Shown here piece after piece: positions 6,190-14,621 of a stretch of DNA of 51,914 nucleotides. Under the pieces are notes generated by a model that saw only the letters and a program-made list of their open reading frames with translations, was not told the origin of the DNA and searched no databases. The first letter of the stretch is position 1, and each line of letters begins with the position of its first letter. This DNA is from Deltaproteobacteria bacterium (lineage in GTDB: Bacteria > Desulfobacterota > DSM-4660 > Desulfatiglandales > HGW-15): assembly GCA_020060215.1 (NCBI GenBank), contig JAGVAP010000023.1, positions 1-51,914 on the forward strand, given 5' to 3'. The position numbers were made by a program, and so were the translations under genes.

Positions 6190-8418
6190 CTACCATCCCT
6201 TGAACGGATTGGCGCCGATTTCCACCAGCTTGTTTGCGAACTCGTCCAGCAGGGCAGGCAGAGTCGCATAATCCACAATCGAGACGTTCTCGAACCTCAC
6301 CCGGTCCGACTCGAGGGCGAGCCGGTTCAGGGTCTCCGAGACCTTGCTCAGGCGGATGTTCGAGAGCTCGCTGCCCCGGATGAAGTGGCACTGGTAATCA
6401 TCCCCGTGCTTGCAGCCCAGGAGGAACACCCCGTCGATCCCCTTGGAGAGGGCATCGGCGACCCAGACCAGGTTCATGGATCCCAGGCACCTCAAGGGGA
6501 TCACCCTGACCCAGGCGTTGTAGTTCATGCGGTGGAGCCCGGCCATGTCCAGGGCCGGGTAGGCATCGTTCTCACAGGCCAGGACGATGATCCTCGGTTT
6601 TTCGGCATCCTCCTCCGGGACCCCGATGGCCTTGATCATGTTCCCGATCATCGGGACCGAGTAGTTCTTGAAGGAGATGATCCTCTCGGGGCAGGCGCCC
6701 ATGCACACGCCGCACCTTCGGCACCGGGTCGGCTGGGGCATCGGGTTGGCCTTCTCGTCTTCGTTGATCGCACCGAAGGGACACTCCACCGTACACCGTT
6801 TGCACTGCGTACACCGCTGCATGGCGAATTCGGGATAGGTCAGATCACCGGCCCGCGGATGGACCGCGGCGCCACGGGAGGTCAGTTCCACGCACTGGAT
6901 GGCCTTCATGGCCGCACCGGCGGCGTCCTCGAGGGCGCTCCCGATACTCATGGGCCGCCGAACGCATCCGGCCGCGTAGATCCCGGTCCGCCTGGTCTCG
7001 TACGGGAAGCAGATGAAATGAGAATCCGGAAAATCGTAGCGCAGGGCCGGCAGCTCGGGTCCCTGGCGGTATTCCAGGTTCAGCAGGTTCGAGCGCCGGA
7101 TCACGTCCAGAGGAATGGCGAGTTCATCCTCCTTTTTCTCCTGCTGCTGTTGCCCGGGCTTGGGCTCTTGGTTGATGTCCGGGCCGACCGAAGTGACCGG
7201 TACCATGCCCGTGGCGAGGACGACCATGTCCAGGTCTTCCAGCACCACCTTTTCCCCCAGGAGCTCATCGTCCGCCGCTACGCTCAGCTGTTCCCCGACC
7301 ACCTTCACCTCGGGATCCTGGCAGCGGATAAAGATCACCCCGCTCTCCTGGGCCTTGCGGTACAGATCTTCCGACTGTCCAGGGGTCCGCAATTCCTTAA
7401 AGACCACGTACACGTTCGCATTCGCGTTCTGGGCCTTGACCTGCAGGGCGTGCTTCACGCTTGCCGTGCAGCATACGCTGGAGCAGTAGGGGAGGTGTTT
7501 GGGATCCCTGCTGCCCGCGCACTGCAGAAAGGCCACATTCCCTACGTTCTTACCGTCGCTGGGACGGGCGATCGGCGCGCTCAGGAATTTCTCTTCGAAG
7601 ATGGTATTGGTGATCACATTGGGAGAGGCCCCATACCCGAGCTTTGCGTCCAGCTTGGCAGGGTCATACGGCTGCCAGCCCGGCGCGAGCACGATGGCGC
7701 CGATATGGTGTTCGGCCTGGGTGCCGTTCTGCTTTACGGTCACCTTGAACACGCCCGGGCCCCCGGACGTCTTCTCGACGGTCGCCCCGGTATAGACCTT
7801 GATCCTGCCGTTCCCGGTCACTTCCGCAGCCAGATCGGAGACCAGGCTTTTCTGAAGCTCTTTATAGGGGCTCACGGCGATCTGTTTGACCTTCTTCTGA
7901 AAGCCGCCGAGTTCCTTCTCCTTCTCGACCAGGACAACGGAATAGCCGGCCTTGGCCGCCTCCAGGGCGGAGGTCATCCCCGTCAGCCCTCCTCCGACGA
8001 CCAGGATATCCTTGGAGATCTCCTGCTCGGGTTTGTACGGCGCGGGGAGCTCCATGGCATTGACCTTGGCCAGGGCCATGCGGAGGTAGTCCTCGGCCAT
8101 CATCTGCGTGTCCTCGGCCCCGGCAGGCTGCGACCACGCGACCTGCTCCCGCAGGTTGACGCGATCGACGATGCAGTTCTCGAAGTTGAAGACATCGTAC
8201 ATGACCCTGGGGGAGCAGGCGCCGATCACGATGGTATTCACCCCGTCATCGGCGATATCCTTCCGGATCACCTCGGCCCCCTCCGGGCTGCACAAATAGC
8301 CGTGGCTCCGGCATACGGGCGCACCCTCCTCCGCCGCCAGACCGCTGAGCTGTTCCATGTTCAAAGCATCACCGATGCCGCATCCTGTGCAAAAGTAGAC
8401 TCCAATCTTCTTATCCAT
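6190..8418 (-). CDS. qmoB: QmoB, HdrA/MvhD-like flavin and iron-sulfur subunit
   Basis: A 742-residue soluble subunit of the Qmo complex. It begins with an HdrA-like segment, followed by the FAD-binding signature VVGGGLTGMTSALEAAKAGY at about residue 140. Residues about 520-570 hold two ferredoxin-like clusters (CTQCKRCTVECPFG and CRRCGVCMGACPE). The last 150 residues (IIVLACENDAYPALD; LRCLGSMN; LLGCKHGDDYQCHF) match the MvhD/FlpD-like domain fused to HdrA in QmoB. The Shine-Dalgarno sequence AGGAGG lies inside the last codons of qmoA, 6 bp separate the genes, and translation is probably coupled. Confidence 0.95.
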   Translation of the reverse strand: MDKKIGVYFCTGCGIGDALNMEQLSGLAAEEGAPVCRSHGYLCSPEGAEVIRKDIADDGVNTIVIGACSPRVMYDVFNFENCIVDRVNLREQVAWSQPAGAEDTQMMAEDYLRMALAKVNAMELPAPYKPEQEISKDILVVGGGLTGMTSALEAAKAGYSVVLVEKEKELGGFQKKVKQIAVSPYKELQKSLVSDLAAEVTGNGRIKVYTGATVEKTSGGPGVFKVTVKQNGTQAEHHIGAIVLAPGWQPYDPAKLDAKLGYGASPNVITNTIFEEKFLSAPIARPSDGKNVGNVAFLQCAGSRDPKHLPYCSSVCCTASVKHALQVKAQNANANVYVVFKELRTPGQSEDLYRKAQESGVIFIRCQDPEVKVVGEQLSVAADDELLGEKVVLEDLDMVVLATGMVPVTSVGPDINQEPKPGQQQQEKKEDELAIPLDVIRRSNLLNLEYRQGPELPALRYDFPDSHFICFPYETRRTGIYAAGCVRRPMSIGSALEDAAGAAMKAIQCVELTSRGAAVHPRAGDLTYPEFAMQRCTQCKRCTVECPFGAINEDEKANPMPQPTRCRRCGVCMGACPERIISFKNYSVPMIGNMIKAIGVPEEDAEKPRIIVLACENDAYPALDMAGLHRMNYNAWVRVIPLRCLGSMNLVWVADALSKGIDGVFLLGCKHGDDYQCHFIRGSELSNIRLSKVSETLNRLALESDRVRFENVSIVDYATLPALLDEFANKLVEIGANPFKGW

Positions 8419-8424
8419 TCGGGC

Positions 8425-9687
8425 TTACCTCCTCGCGACCGATTGAATGGCTTTTAGGGCAGCCGCCGTCCCGTCCTGAACGGACTCCTGAACCCCGGCA
8501 GGAACCCGGGAGCATCCCGCCGCATAGATCCCGGCTCCGGCCTTCTGAGAGGCCACAAAGCCGTAGTCGTCATAGGGAACGCTCACGGGCAAAGGGTTGA
8601 CGGAGGTATTGGGCTGCATCCCGGTCGCCAGCACGGCCATGTCCACCGTGATCTCCTGGAGCGCCTCCTTCGTCGTATCCTCCACGCGCAAGACCAGAGC
8701 CTTCCCGCCGGCGTCCTGCGCGATCTTCGCCACCTTTCCCTTGAAGAATTCGATGTTCGTATTGTTCTTCACCTTGGTGTAGAAATCCTCCAGCCGATCC
8801 GTGGCGCGGATATCGATGAAGAAGATGTAGATCTTGGCATCCGGATACTGCTCCCGCACATAGGTGGCCTGCTTCATGGACGCGAGACAGCAGATCCCCG
8901 AGCAGAAGCCCAGATGATTCTGATCGCGGGAGCCCGCGCACTGGATGAAGGCCACGCTCTTCGGGGGCTGTCCGTCCGAGGGGCGGAGGATCTTGCCCTG
9001 CGTGGGGCCTGAATAGGAGGCCAGCCGCTCCATCATGACGTTCGTGATGACGTCGGGGTACTGGCCGAACCCGTAGGTATCCAGTTTACCGGCATCGTAG
9101 GGCCTCCACCCGGTCGCCCACACAATGGATCCCACCTTCAGATCCATGGTCCTCACCGGCATGTCGAGCTCAATCGCACCGTACGGACACGCCTCCTTGA
9201 CCTTCTGCGCCTCCCCGCTCCTGACGAGTTCAGGGTCCAGGACGTAGCGCAGGGGATAGGCCAGGTCATGGGGCAGGTAGGCGGCCTTCATCTTGCTCAT
9301 GCCGTAATTGAAGGGGTTCTCGACCTCCATCGTGCACGCCTCCGCGCACTTCCCGCAGGCCGTGCATTTTTCGTTCACATACCTGGGGTTCAACTTGATG
9401 GAGACATCGAAGCTCCCCTCCTGACCGGAGACCTTCTCCACCTCGGCCAGGGTGAAGAACCGGATTCTCGGGTTCTGCCGGATCCGGCGGAAGTTGATCT
9501 CCAGCCCGCAGTATGGAGGGCAGAGCTTGGGGAAATAGTGATGGAGCTGCGTCACCCTGCCGCCCAGATAGGAATTCTTCTCCACAATGTACGTGTCGTA
9601 GCCTGCTTCGGCCGCTTCAATGGCCGCAGTGAGACCGCTCATTCCACCGCCGACCACCAGGACACTTTGTGTCTCTTTGGTTGCCAT
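8425..9687 (-). CDS. qmoA: QmoA, HdrA-like flavoprotein subunit
   Basis: A 420-residue subunit with an N-terminal FAD fold (VLVVGGGMSGLTAAIEAAEAG), the HdrA-like motif CPPYCGLE, one ferredoxin-type set (CTACGKCAEAC) near residue 130, and FIQCAGSRD plus a CSGICC cysteine pair further on. The C-terminus closes the flavin domain (GIYAAGCSRVPAGVQESVQDG). With QmoB and QmoC it forms the quinone:APS-reductase link on the inner face of the membrane. The second in-frame ATG (9687) was taken as the start because GAGGAGG lies 6 bp before it, while the first ATG touches that sequence. A bulged dyad at 9878-9908 lies about 190 bp upstream. Confidence 0.95.
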   Translation of the reverse strand: MATKETQSVLVVGGGMSGLTAAIEAAEAGYDTYIVEKNSYLGGRVTQLHHYFPKLCPPYCGLEINFRRIRQNPRIRFFTLAEVEKVSGQEGSFDVSIKLNPRYVNEKCTACGKCAEACTMEVENPFNYGMSKMKAAYLPHDLAYPLRYVLDPELVRSGEAQKVKEACPYGAIELDMPVRTMDLKVGSIVWATGWRPYDAGKLDTYGFGQYPDVITNVMMERLASYSGPTQGKILRPSDGQPPKSVAFIQCAGSRDQNHLGFCSGICCLASMKQATYVREQYPDAKIYIFFIDIRATDRLEDFYTKVKNNTNIEFFKGKVAKIAQDAGGKALVLRVEDTTKEALQEITVDMAVLATGMQPNTSVNPLPVSVPYDDYGFVASQKAGAGIYAAGCSRVPAGVQESVQDGTAAALKAIQSVARR

Positions 9688-9877
9688 GCTCATCCTCCTC
9701 GATAGATGAAATATTCACAAACTCCTTCGGACCGGTGCCCCGGACAAGCTTGGCTTGCCCGTGAAAAGGAGTCCCCTCTCATCAGTTCTTCGTGTACCTC
9801 AGGCAAAACCATCCGGCCTGAGGATCTCAGTTCTGGTGGAAGAGAATAGATCGATATTCGTCAGGGCAGTGTAGGAG

Positions 9878-9908
9878 GTTTGACCTACACGCAACAGGCG
9901 TGTCAAAC
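9878..9908. promoter_or_regulatory. Interrupted dyad upstream of qmoA, possible operator
   Basis: GTTTGA...CACGC and GCGTG...TCAAAC form a dyad: outer arms of 6 bp (9878-9883 with 9903-9908), inner arms of 5 bp, a loop AACAG, and a 4-base bulge CCTA on one side. It lies in the 287-bp gap between the ETF-QO gene and qmoA. On the minus strand the outer arm contains TTGACA, but no good -10 follows at 17 bp. The regulator is unknown. Confidence 0.35.
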
Positions 9909-9937
9909 CATTCACCGTGAACGATGGATGACCAACT

Positions 9938-9970
9938 CAGGAGGGCCGCGGCATCGGCTGCGCCCTCCTG
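9938..9970. terminator. Hairpin just beyond the ETF-QO stop codon
   Basis: A perfect 9-bp stem, CAGGAGGGC (9938-9946) against GCCCTCCTG (9962-9970), begins 4 bp after the stop of the minus-strand ETF-QO gene. The T tract (TTTCTT) is on the plus-strand side, so it is not a textbook intrinsic terminator for the minus strand. It may instead be an mRNA 3' stabiliser or a processing site between etf-qo and qmoA. Confidence 0.4.
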
Positions 9971-9974
9971 TTTC

Positions 9975-11675
9975 TTATATGATCGTGTACTTCGGCCCCC
10001 CGCCCCCTTCGGGTGGCACCCACGTGATGTTCTCATAGGGATCTTTGATGTCACAGGTCTTGCAGTGCACGCAGTTGGAGAAGTTGAGCTTCATCTTCGG
10101 CTTCCCGCCGCCTTCCTCCACCTCCATCTCGTAGACGCTGGCCGGGCAGAACCGGAGGCAGGGGTTCTGATATTCCCGGGTGCATTGACCATAACAGAGA
10201 TCGAGATTCTGGATCTTCAAGTGAGGCGGCTGCTTCTCCTCATGGGTCGCCCCCGAGTAATAGACGTCCGTCTGCTTGTCGAAGGTACGCTCACCGTCAA
10301 ACTTGATGTTCCCCTTCTGCTCTTCGCTGGGGGATTCCGTTCCGTAGAGATCGGCGGTCTTCTTCAAATGCGTGTGGTCGGGATGGGCGCTCAGTCGGGC
10401 CTTGAAGATCCTGCCACCCAGTATATATTGGAGACCGGACTTGAACAACCCCCACCACATCCCTTTTTGAAAGGCCTGGTGAAAATTGCGGGCCCGATGC
10501 AGTTCCTTCCCGATGTAGCCTTCAAAGACATCGGACTCATACCTTTCGAACTGTCCCTTCGAGTAGTCCCCTTTCAGCATGGCCTGAAAGATCGCTTCAG
10601 CGGCGAGCATGCCGGACTTCATGACCACGTGGATGCCCTTGATCTTCTGGCTGATGAAGAGGCTGGCCGAATCCCCGACGATCAACCCTCCGTCGAAGAC
10701 CAGTTTCGGGACCGAGAACTTCCCGCCCACCGGCGCCGTCTTGGCCCCATACTGCACGATCTTGGCGTCCTTCAGCAGGCCCGCCACGAAGGGATGGAGT
10801 TTGAATTTCTGGAATTCGCGATGAGGATCGAGATAGGGGTCGCCATAATCGAGTCCGGTGAGGAGGCCGACGGAGACCTTGTTCTCCCGCATCCCGTAGA
10901 TGAATCCGCCCCCGTAGGTGTTGCTCTTGAGAGGGTACCCCATGGTGTGGATCACGTCCCCCGGCTGGATCCTGCCTTCCGGGACTTCCCAGACCTCTTT
11001 GACGCCGACCACGTAGGTCTGCGGGTTCTTCCCCTCGTCCAGGCCGAACCTGCTGATCAGGGTCTTGGTCAGACTCCCTCTCGAGCCTTCTCCGAACACG
11101 GTGACCTTGGCGTGCAGATCGATCCCCGGTTCGTAATTCGATTTCTTCTTGCCGTCGGCATCGATCCCCTTGTCCCCGGTCCGGACGCCGATCACCCGAT
11201 TGCCGTCATAGAGGATCTCGGTCCCTGCGAATCCCGGGAAGATGTTGACCCCCGCTTCCTCGACCTGGGCACCCAGCCATTCGGCGAGCCTTGCAAGAGA
11301 GACCACGTAGTTGCCGTGGTTGTTCAACGGAGGGGGCGTGATGGGTGCCTTGATCCTCCCTCCCTTGGTCATGAAACAGACCTCTTCCCTCTTGACCTCG
11401 GCCTCCAGCGGCGCGCCCTTTTCGAGGAAATCGGGCACCAGTTCCCTAAGGGCCACCGGATCCATGACCGCCCCTGAGATCGCGTGCGCGCCCACATAGG
11501 CCCCCTTCTCCAGGACGGCGATCATCACTTCATCCAGCTTCTTTCCCCCGCCCTCCTTCTCCACCTTATCGTTGTGCCGCTTGATCAGATTGGACAGATG
11601 CAGCGCTCCGCTGAGGCATGCAATGCCGCCTCCGACAAAGAGCACGTCCACTTCCATGACTTCATGCTCTTCCAT
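9975..11675 (-). CDS. Electron transfer flavoprotein:quinone oxidoreductase (ETF-QO)
   Basis: A 566-residue monotopic membrane enzyme that takes electrons from reduced ETF and passes them to the quinone pool. N-terminal FAD fold VDVLFVGGGIACLSGALHLS. Middle of the flavin and ubiquinone-binding region: VFGEGSRGSL, GGGFIYGM and IVGDSASLF. C-terminal ferredoxin-like domain with CLRFCPASVYE and NCVHCKTCDIKDP supplying the [4Fe-4S] ligands, then the usual ITWVPPEGGGGP ending. Length and order match canonical ETF-QO. The start at 11675 follows GGAGG. It lies between aprA and qmoA on the same strand, an unusual insertion into the sulfate-reduction locus. No etfAB genes are in the window. A strong terminator separates it from aprA. 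Confidence 0.93.
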   Translation of the reverse strand: MEEHEVMEVDVLFVGGGIACLSGALHLSNLIKRHNDKVEKEGGGKKLDEVMIAVLEKGAYVGAHAISGAVMDPVALRELVPDFLEKGAPLEAEVKREEVCFMTKGGRIKAPITPPPLNNHGNYVVSLARLAEWLGAQVEEAGVNIFPGFAGTEILYDGNRVIGVRTGDKGIDADGKKKSNYEPGIDLHAKVTVFGEGSRGSLTKTLISRFGLDEGKNPQTYVVGVKEVWEVPEGRIQPGDVIHTMGYPLKSNTYGGGFIYGMRENKVSVGLLTGLDYGDPYLDPHREFQKFKLHPFVAGLLKDAKIVQYGAKTAPVGGKFSVPKLVFDGGLIVGDSASLFISQKIKGIHVVMKSGMLAAEAIFQAMLKGDYSKGQFERYESDVFEGYIGKELHRARNFHQAFQKGMWWGLFKSGLQYILGGRIFKARLSAHPDHTHLKKTADLYGTESPSEEQKGNIKFDGERTFDKQTDVYYSGATHEEKQPPHLKIQNLDLCYGQCTREYQNPCLRFCPASVYEMEVEEGGGKPKMKLNFSNCVHCKTCDIKDPYENITWVPPEGGGGPKYTII

Positions 11676-12053
11676 TCCCGGGGTTCCTCCTTGAAGATTC
11701 AGCCTAGACAATATACTGATTGGCCCGGCGTTCGAACAAACACCAAAAAAGGGGTTCCCCCCTCCTCCGGCGTAAGCCCAAGATATTGGATATAGCGCGT
11801 ATTATGGTTGGAAATCAGACTTTTGTCTATAGCATATCCCCGAAAAGGTGTGCAACACAAATTTGGCTGGAACCATGGAATAATGGAATGGTGAAGTGAT
11901 GTCTCTAGGGTAGAGAACCGGAATATTGGAATACTCGAATGGTGGAATGATGGATCTAAGAGACTCAAACACGCCTTACTGGCATTCGTCTCCCTTCACT
12001 CGATTTTCTCTCCGATATTCCACCACTCCATCATTCCAATGTTCCGTCACCCG
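11676..12053. repeat. Spacer with GGAATATTGGAAT-type inverted repeat
   Basis: Two arms, 11919-11953 and 12013-12046, are imperfect reverse complements (about 25 of the first 30 positions). Each is built from variants of the word GGAATATTGGAATGATGG. A further stretch of the same word (GGAATAATGGAATGGTG) lies at 11877-11893. No gene is seen in this 380-bp gap. It separates the aprA terminator from the ETF-QO gene, and the ETF-QO promoter must lie at or before 11676-11900, but no clear one was found. Confidence 0.65.
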
Positions 12054-12092
12054 AAAAAAACCCCGGCTGCGCCGTGAGCGCAGCCGGGGTTC
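12054..12092 (-). terminator. Strong intrinsic terminator after aprA
   Basis: A perfect 12-bp stem, CCCCGGCTGCGC (12061-12072) against GCGCAGCCGGGG (12078-12089), with a 5-base loop. On the minus strand it is followed at once by seven Ts (12054-12060). It ends the sat-aprBA transcript 25 bp after the aprA stop and separates it from the ETF-QO and qmo genes. Confidence 0.92.
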
Positions 12093-12114
12093 TCAAAACA
12101 GAAAGGGTTATGGT

Positions 12115-13998
12115 TTAGGCACCCGGAAGGGTCCAGATGTCCTTCTTCAACATGTTCCACTGGCCGCTCTTGGGATCCCACTGACAGTTGACAAAGCACT
12201 TCCAGTTCTTGTCATCCATCTTGGGGGTGTCGGCCCTGAAGTAGTAGCCGGGCCACCGGGTCTCTTCCCTGAACAGGATCGACCGGATGTGGGCCTCGGC
12301 CTGCCATGTCCTCTGGTTGTTCTCCCAGACCCTCATCAGCTCGTGGAGGTCACGGGCCGCCATCTTCTGGGAATCTTCCTTCAGCATGGCCATCAGCTCC
12401 AGACCCCTCTCGCAAAGGGCCTTGCTGGTCTTGAATCCGGAAACCACACCACCCGCGTACTCGTCCATCAGCTTCTGCAGCCGATGCAGGTACTGCCTGG
12501 GGACGATGTAGTTGGTGTTGACCTCGGGGTCCGTGGTCTCTTTGCTGTGCTTCTCCCACAGATCCAGGGGCAGGAGGATCTTGGCCTTCAGCTTTTCCAC
12601 CTGGGCCGCGTCGACCTTGGGCTCCTGGCCTTTCTCAAGGATGTACTTGACGGCCGCCTTGCCGGCGATCCTCCCCTCGGTATGGGAACCGGAGGAGAAC
12701 TTGTGGCTGGAGGCGCCGGAGCCGTCGCCGATGGCAAACAGCCCTTCCGCCGTGGTCATGTTGGCATAGCCCCACTTGTACGGGGTCGGCAGGTCTTCGG
12801 GACCGCTCACCCATGCACCGGAGGCGCCGGAATGGGATCCGATGAAGTACGGCTCGCAGGCCGCGATCTCGGAGTGCTTCTCTTCCGGCTTCACGTTCAG
12901 GGCCGCCCACAGAATGGCCTGGGAGATCGTCATATCCAGGAAGTCTTCCCACGCCTCGCTCTCCAGTTCCTTCATCTTCTTCTTGAAGGCCTTGGGATCG
13001 TCCTTGTACTGAGCGGCGATGTTCTGGATGGCCTTGTCGGTCTCCATGTAGAGCGGACCAAAACCCGCTTCCACGTCCAGCATGCCGAGGTAGTTCCTCA
13101 GGTTGGCCGGGATCGGCTTGGCCAGTCCGTAGGGAGCCCAGTTCTTCAGCTCGTCCACCCTCACTTCCATGTAGTTTCCTGCTACGGCGCTCACCGCCGC
13201 GGACTTGAACAGGAGGAACCACGCGCCGACCGGACCGTAGGCATCCTTGAACCGGACCGGGATGAAGCGCACTTCCTGGCAGGTCATCTCGGCGCCCGCC
13301 TGGATGGTGAAATAGGCGCTGGAGCCGGAGTTGAACGGGGGATACCAGGAGCGGCCGAAGCCCTCACCGACCGAGCGGGGCCTGAACACGTGCACCGCGC
13401 CGCCCATGCCGGCGATCACGGCCTTGGCCTTGAACACGTAGAACTTGTTCTCGCGGGTGCTGAAGCCCACCGCGCCCACGCAGCGGTTGCCGTCCATGAG
13501 AGGATCGACGATGAACACCCTCTCATAGATCTCGCCGCCGGCCTCGGCCAGGGCGTTCTTCGCCGCCTCGGCAATGAGGATCTTGTAGGACTCGCCGTTG
13601 ATCATCAGCTGCCAACGGCCTTCATGGACGTACTTGCCCTTCTCGTCCTTCCAGATCTTGAGACCCCACTTCTCGAACAGGTGAACCGTGGAGTCCACGT
13701 GACGGGCAATGTTGTACACCAGGTCCTCTCGGGAGATCCCCATCAGGTCCTGGCGGACGTACTTGACGTAATCCTCGACGGTGTTCTCGCCGTCTCGGAT
13801 ACCGACGTACTGATTGATGGCCGAAAGCCCCATGGCCACGGCACCGCTTCTGTCCAGGGCCGCCTTGTCGACCAGCACCACCTTCAGGCCTTTCTTTTTG
13901 GCCCAGTAGGAAGCCTCGGTCGCGGCGCCGCATGCTGAGAACCCTCCACCCAAGATCAGGAGGTCGCTCTTTACTTCCACCGTTTCAAAATTCGCCAT
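12115..13998 (-). CDS. aprA: Adenylylsulfate (APS) reductase, alpha subunit
   Basis: A 627-residue FAD subunit that reduces APS to sulfite and AMP in the cytoplasm; with AprB it forms the second step of dissimilatory sulfate reduction. N-terminal FAD fold SDLLILGGGFSACGAATEAS with VVLVDKAALDRSGAVAMGLS. The substrate region contains LIAEAAKNALAEAG and HVFRPRSVGEGFGRSWYPPF. The middle (GLFAIGDGSGASSHKFSSGSH) and the C-terminus (RADTPKMDDKNWKCFVNCQW) match the AprA family. AAGGAGG precedes the ATG. It lies 18 bp after aprB and is followed by a strong terminator. Confidence 0.97.
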   Translation of the reverse strand: MANFETVEVKSDLLILGGGFSACGAATEASYWAKKKGLKVVLVDKAALDRSGAVAMGLSAINQYVGIRDGENTVEDYVKYVRQDLMGISREDLVYNIARHVDSTVHLFEKWGLKIWKDEKGKYVHEGRWQLMINGESYKILIAEAAKNALAEAGGEIYERVFIVDPLMDGNRCVGAVGFSTRENKFYVFKAKAVIAGMGGAVHVFRPRSVGEGFGRSWYPPFNSGSSAYFTIQAGAEMTCQEVRFIPVRFKDAYGPVGAWFLLFKSAAVSAVAGNYMEVRVDELKNWAPYGLAKPIPANLRNYLGMLDVEAGFGPLYMETDKAIQNIAAQYKDDPKAFKKKMKELESEAWEDFLDMTISQAILWAALNVKPEEKHSEIAACEPYFIGSHSGASGAWVSGPEDLPTPYKWGYANMTTAEGLFAIGDGSGASSHKFSSGSHTEGRIAGKAAVKYILEKGQEPKVDAAQVEKLKAKILLPLDLWEKHSKETTDPEVNTNYIVPRQYLHRLQKLMDEYAGGVVSGFKTSKALCERGLELMAMLKEDSQKMAARDLHELMRVWENNQRTWQAEAHIRSILFREETRWPGYYFRADTPKMDDKNWKCFVNCQWDPKSGQWNMLKKDIWTLPGA

Positions 13999-14016
13999 AA
14001 CAATACCTCCTTATCC

Positions 14017-14454
14017 CTATTTTACAGTGGGGACTTCCTTGAGTCCCAGTGATTCCGGCTCCGTTGCAAGGGCCGCGCTGTTGAGATCATCATGGGTCGC
14101 ATAACCGCCCGTAGGTTTGGCGGAACCTTCCGGTGTGGTCCTGGTGGGGAACTTGAACCGCTTGATGGAACCGTCCCTGAACTTCACCGTCCACATGATG
14201 TCCTCGGAGCCCCTGAGCGGCGTTGCGCTGGCGCCCATCGGGACGAAGTCCGCATAACCGCGAACATCCATGGCCTGCTGGGGGCAGATCTTCACGCAGC
14301 ACATGCACTCCCAGCACATCTGAGCATCGCGGTTGTAGGCCTTCATTCTCTCTTTGTCGAGAACCATGAGGTCATTGGGGCAGATATACATGCAGGCGGT
14401 CTTGTCCTGCCCCTTGCAACCGTCACATTTCTCTACCATCACATAGCTTGGCAT
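14017..14454 (-). CDS. aprB: Adenylylsulfate (APS) reductase, beta subunit
   Basis: A 145-residue iron-sulfur subunit with two [4Fe-4S] clusters that feeds electrons to the FAD of AprA. Cluster motifs: CDGCKGQDKTACMYICP near the start and CWECMCCVKICPQQA about 40 residues later. The C-terminal tail (FPTRTTPEGSAKPTGGY) is the arm that wraps AprA. The ATG at 14454 was chosen because GGAGG lies 6 bp upstream and the family begins MPSYV; an upstream ATG adds five residues without support. Typical length. Confidence 0.97.
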   Translation of the reverse strand: MPSYVMVEKCDGCKGQDKTACMYICPNDLMVLDKERMKAYNRDAQMCWECMCCVKICPQQAMDVRGYADFVPMGASATPLRGSEDIMWTVKFRDGSIKRFKFPTRTTPEGSAKPTGGYATHDDLNSAALATEPESLGLKEVPTVK

Positions 14455-14621
14455 ATACACCTCCATCATGAATTAGAAGATTAATGGAATCAGACATCGG
14501 TTCTTTGAAAGTCTCGTTTTCAGCTGCACCCCCTTTCCATCATTGGTTGGCGCTTGGACAGCATCCGGCGCATTGAGGTTCACCTCTTGCGGCCTTCACC
14601 TGTGGGAAGGCCCCCTTCATG

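Noticed and set aside
6175..8457. A 760-codon open frame on the plus strand opposite qmoB
   Set aside because: It mirrors qmoB in the antisense frame, has a Pro/His/Arg-rich composition with no domains, and results from high third-position GC. Similar long antisense frames lie opposite aprA, ETF-QO, ubiB and the molybdopterin enzyme.
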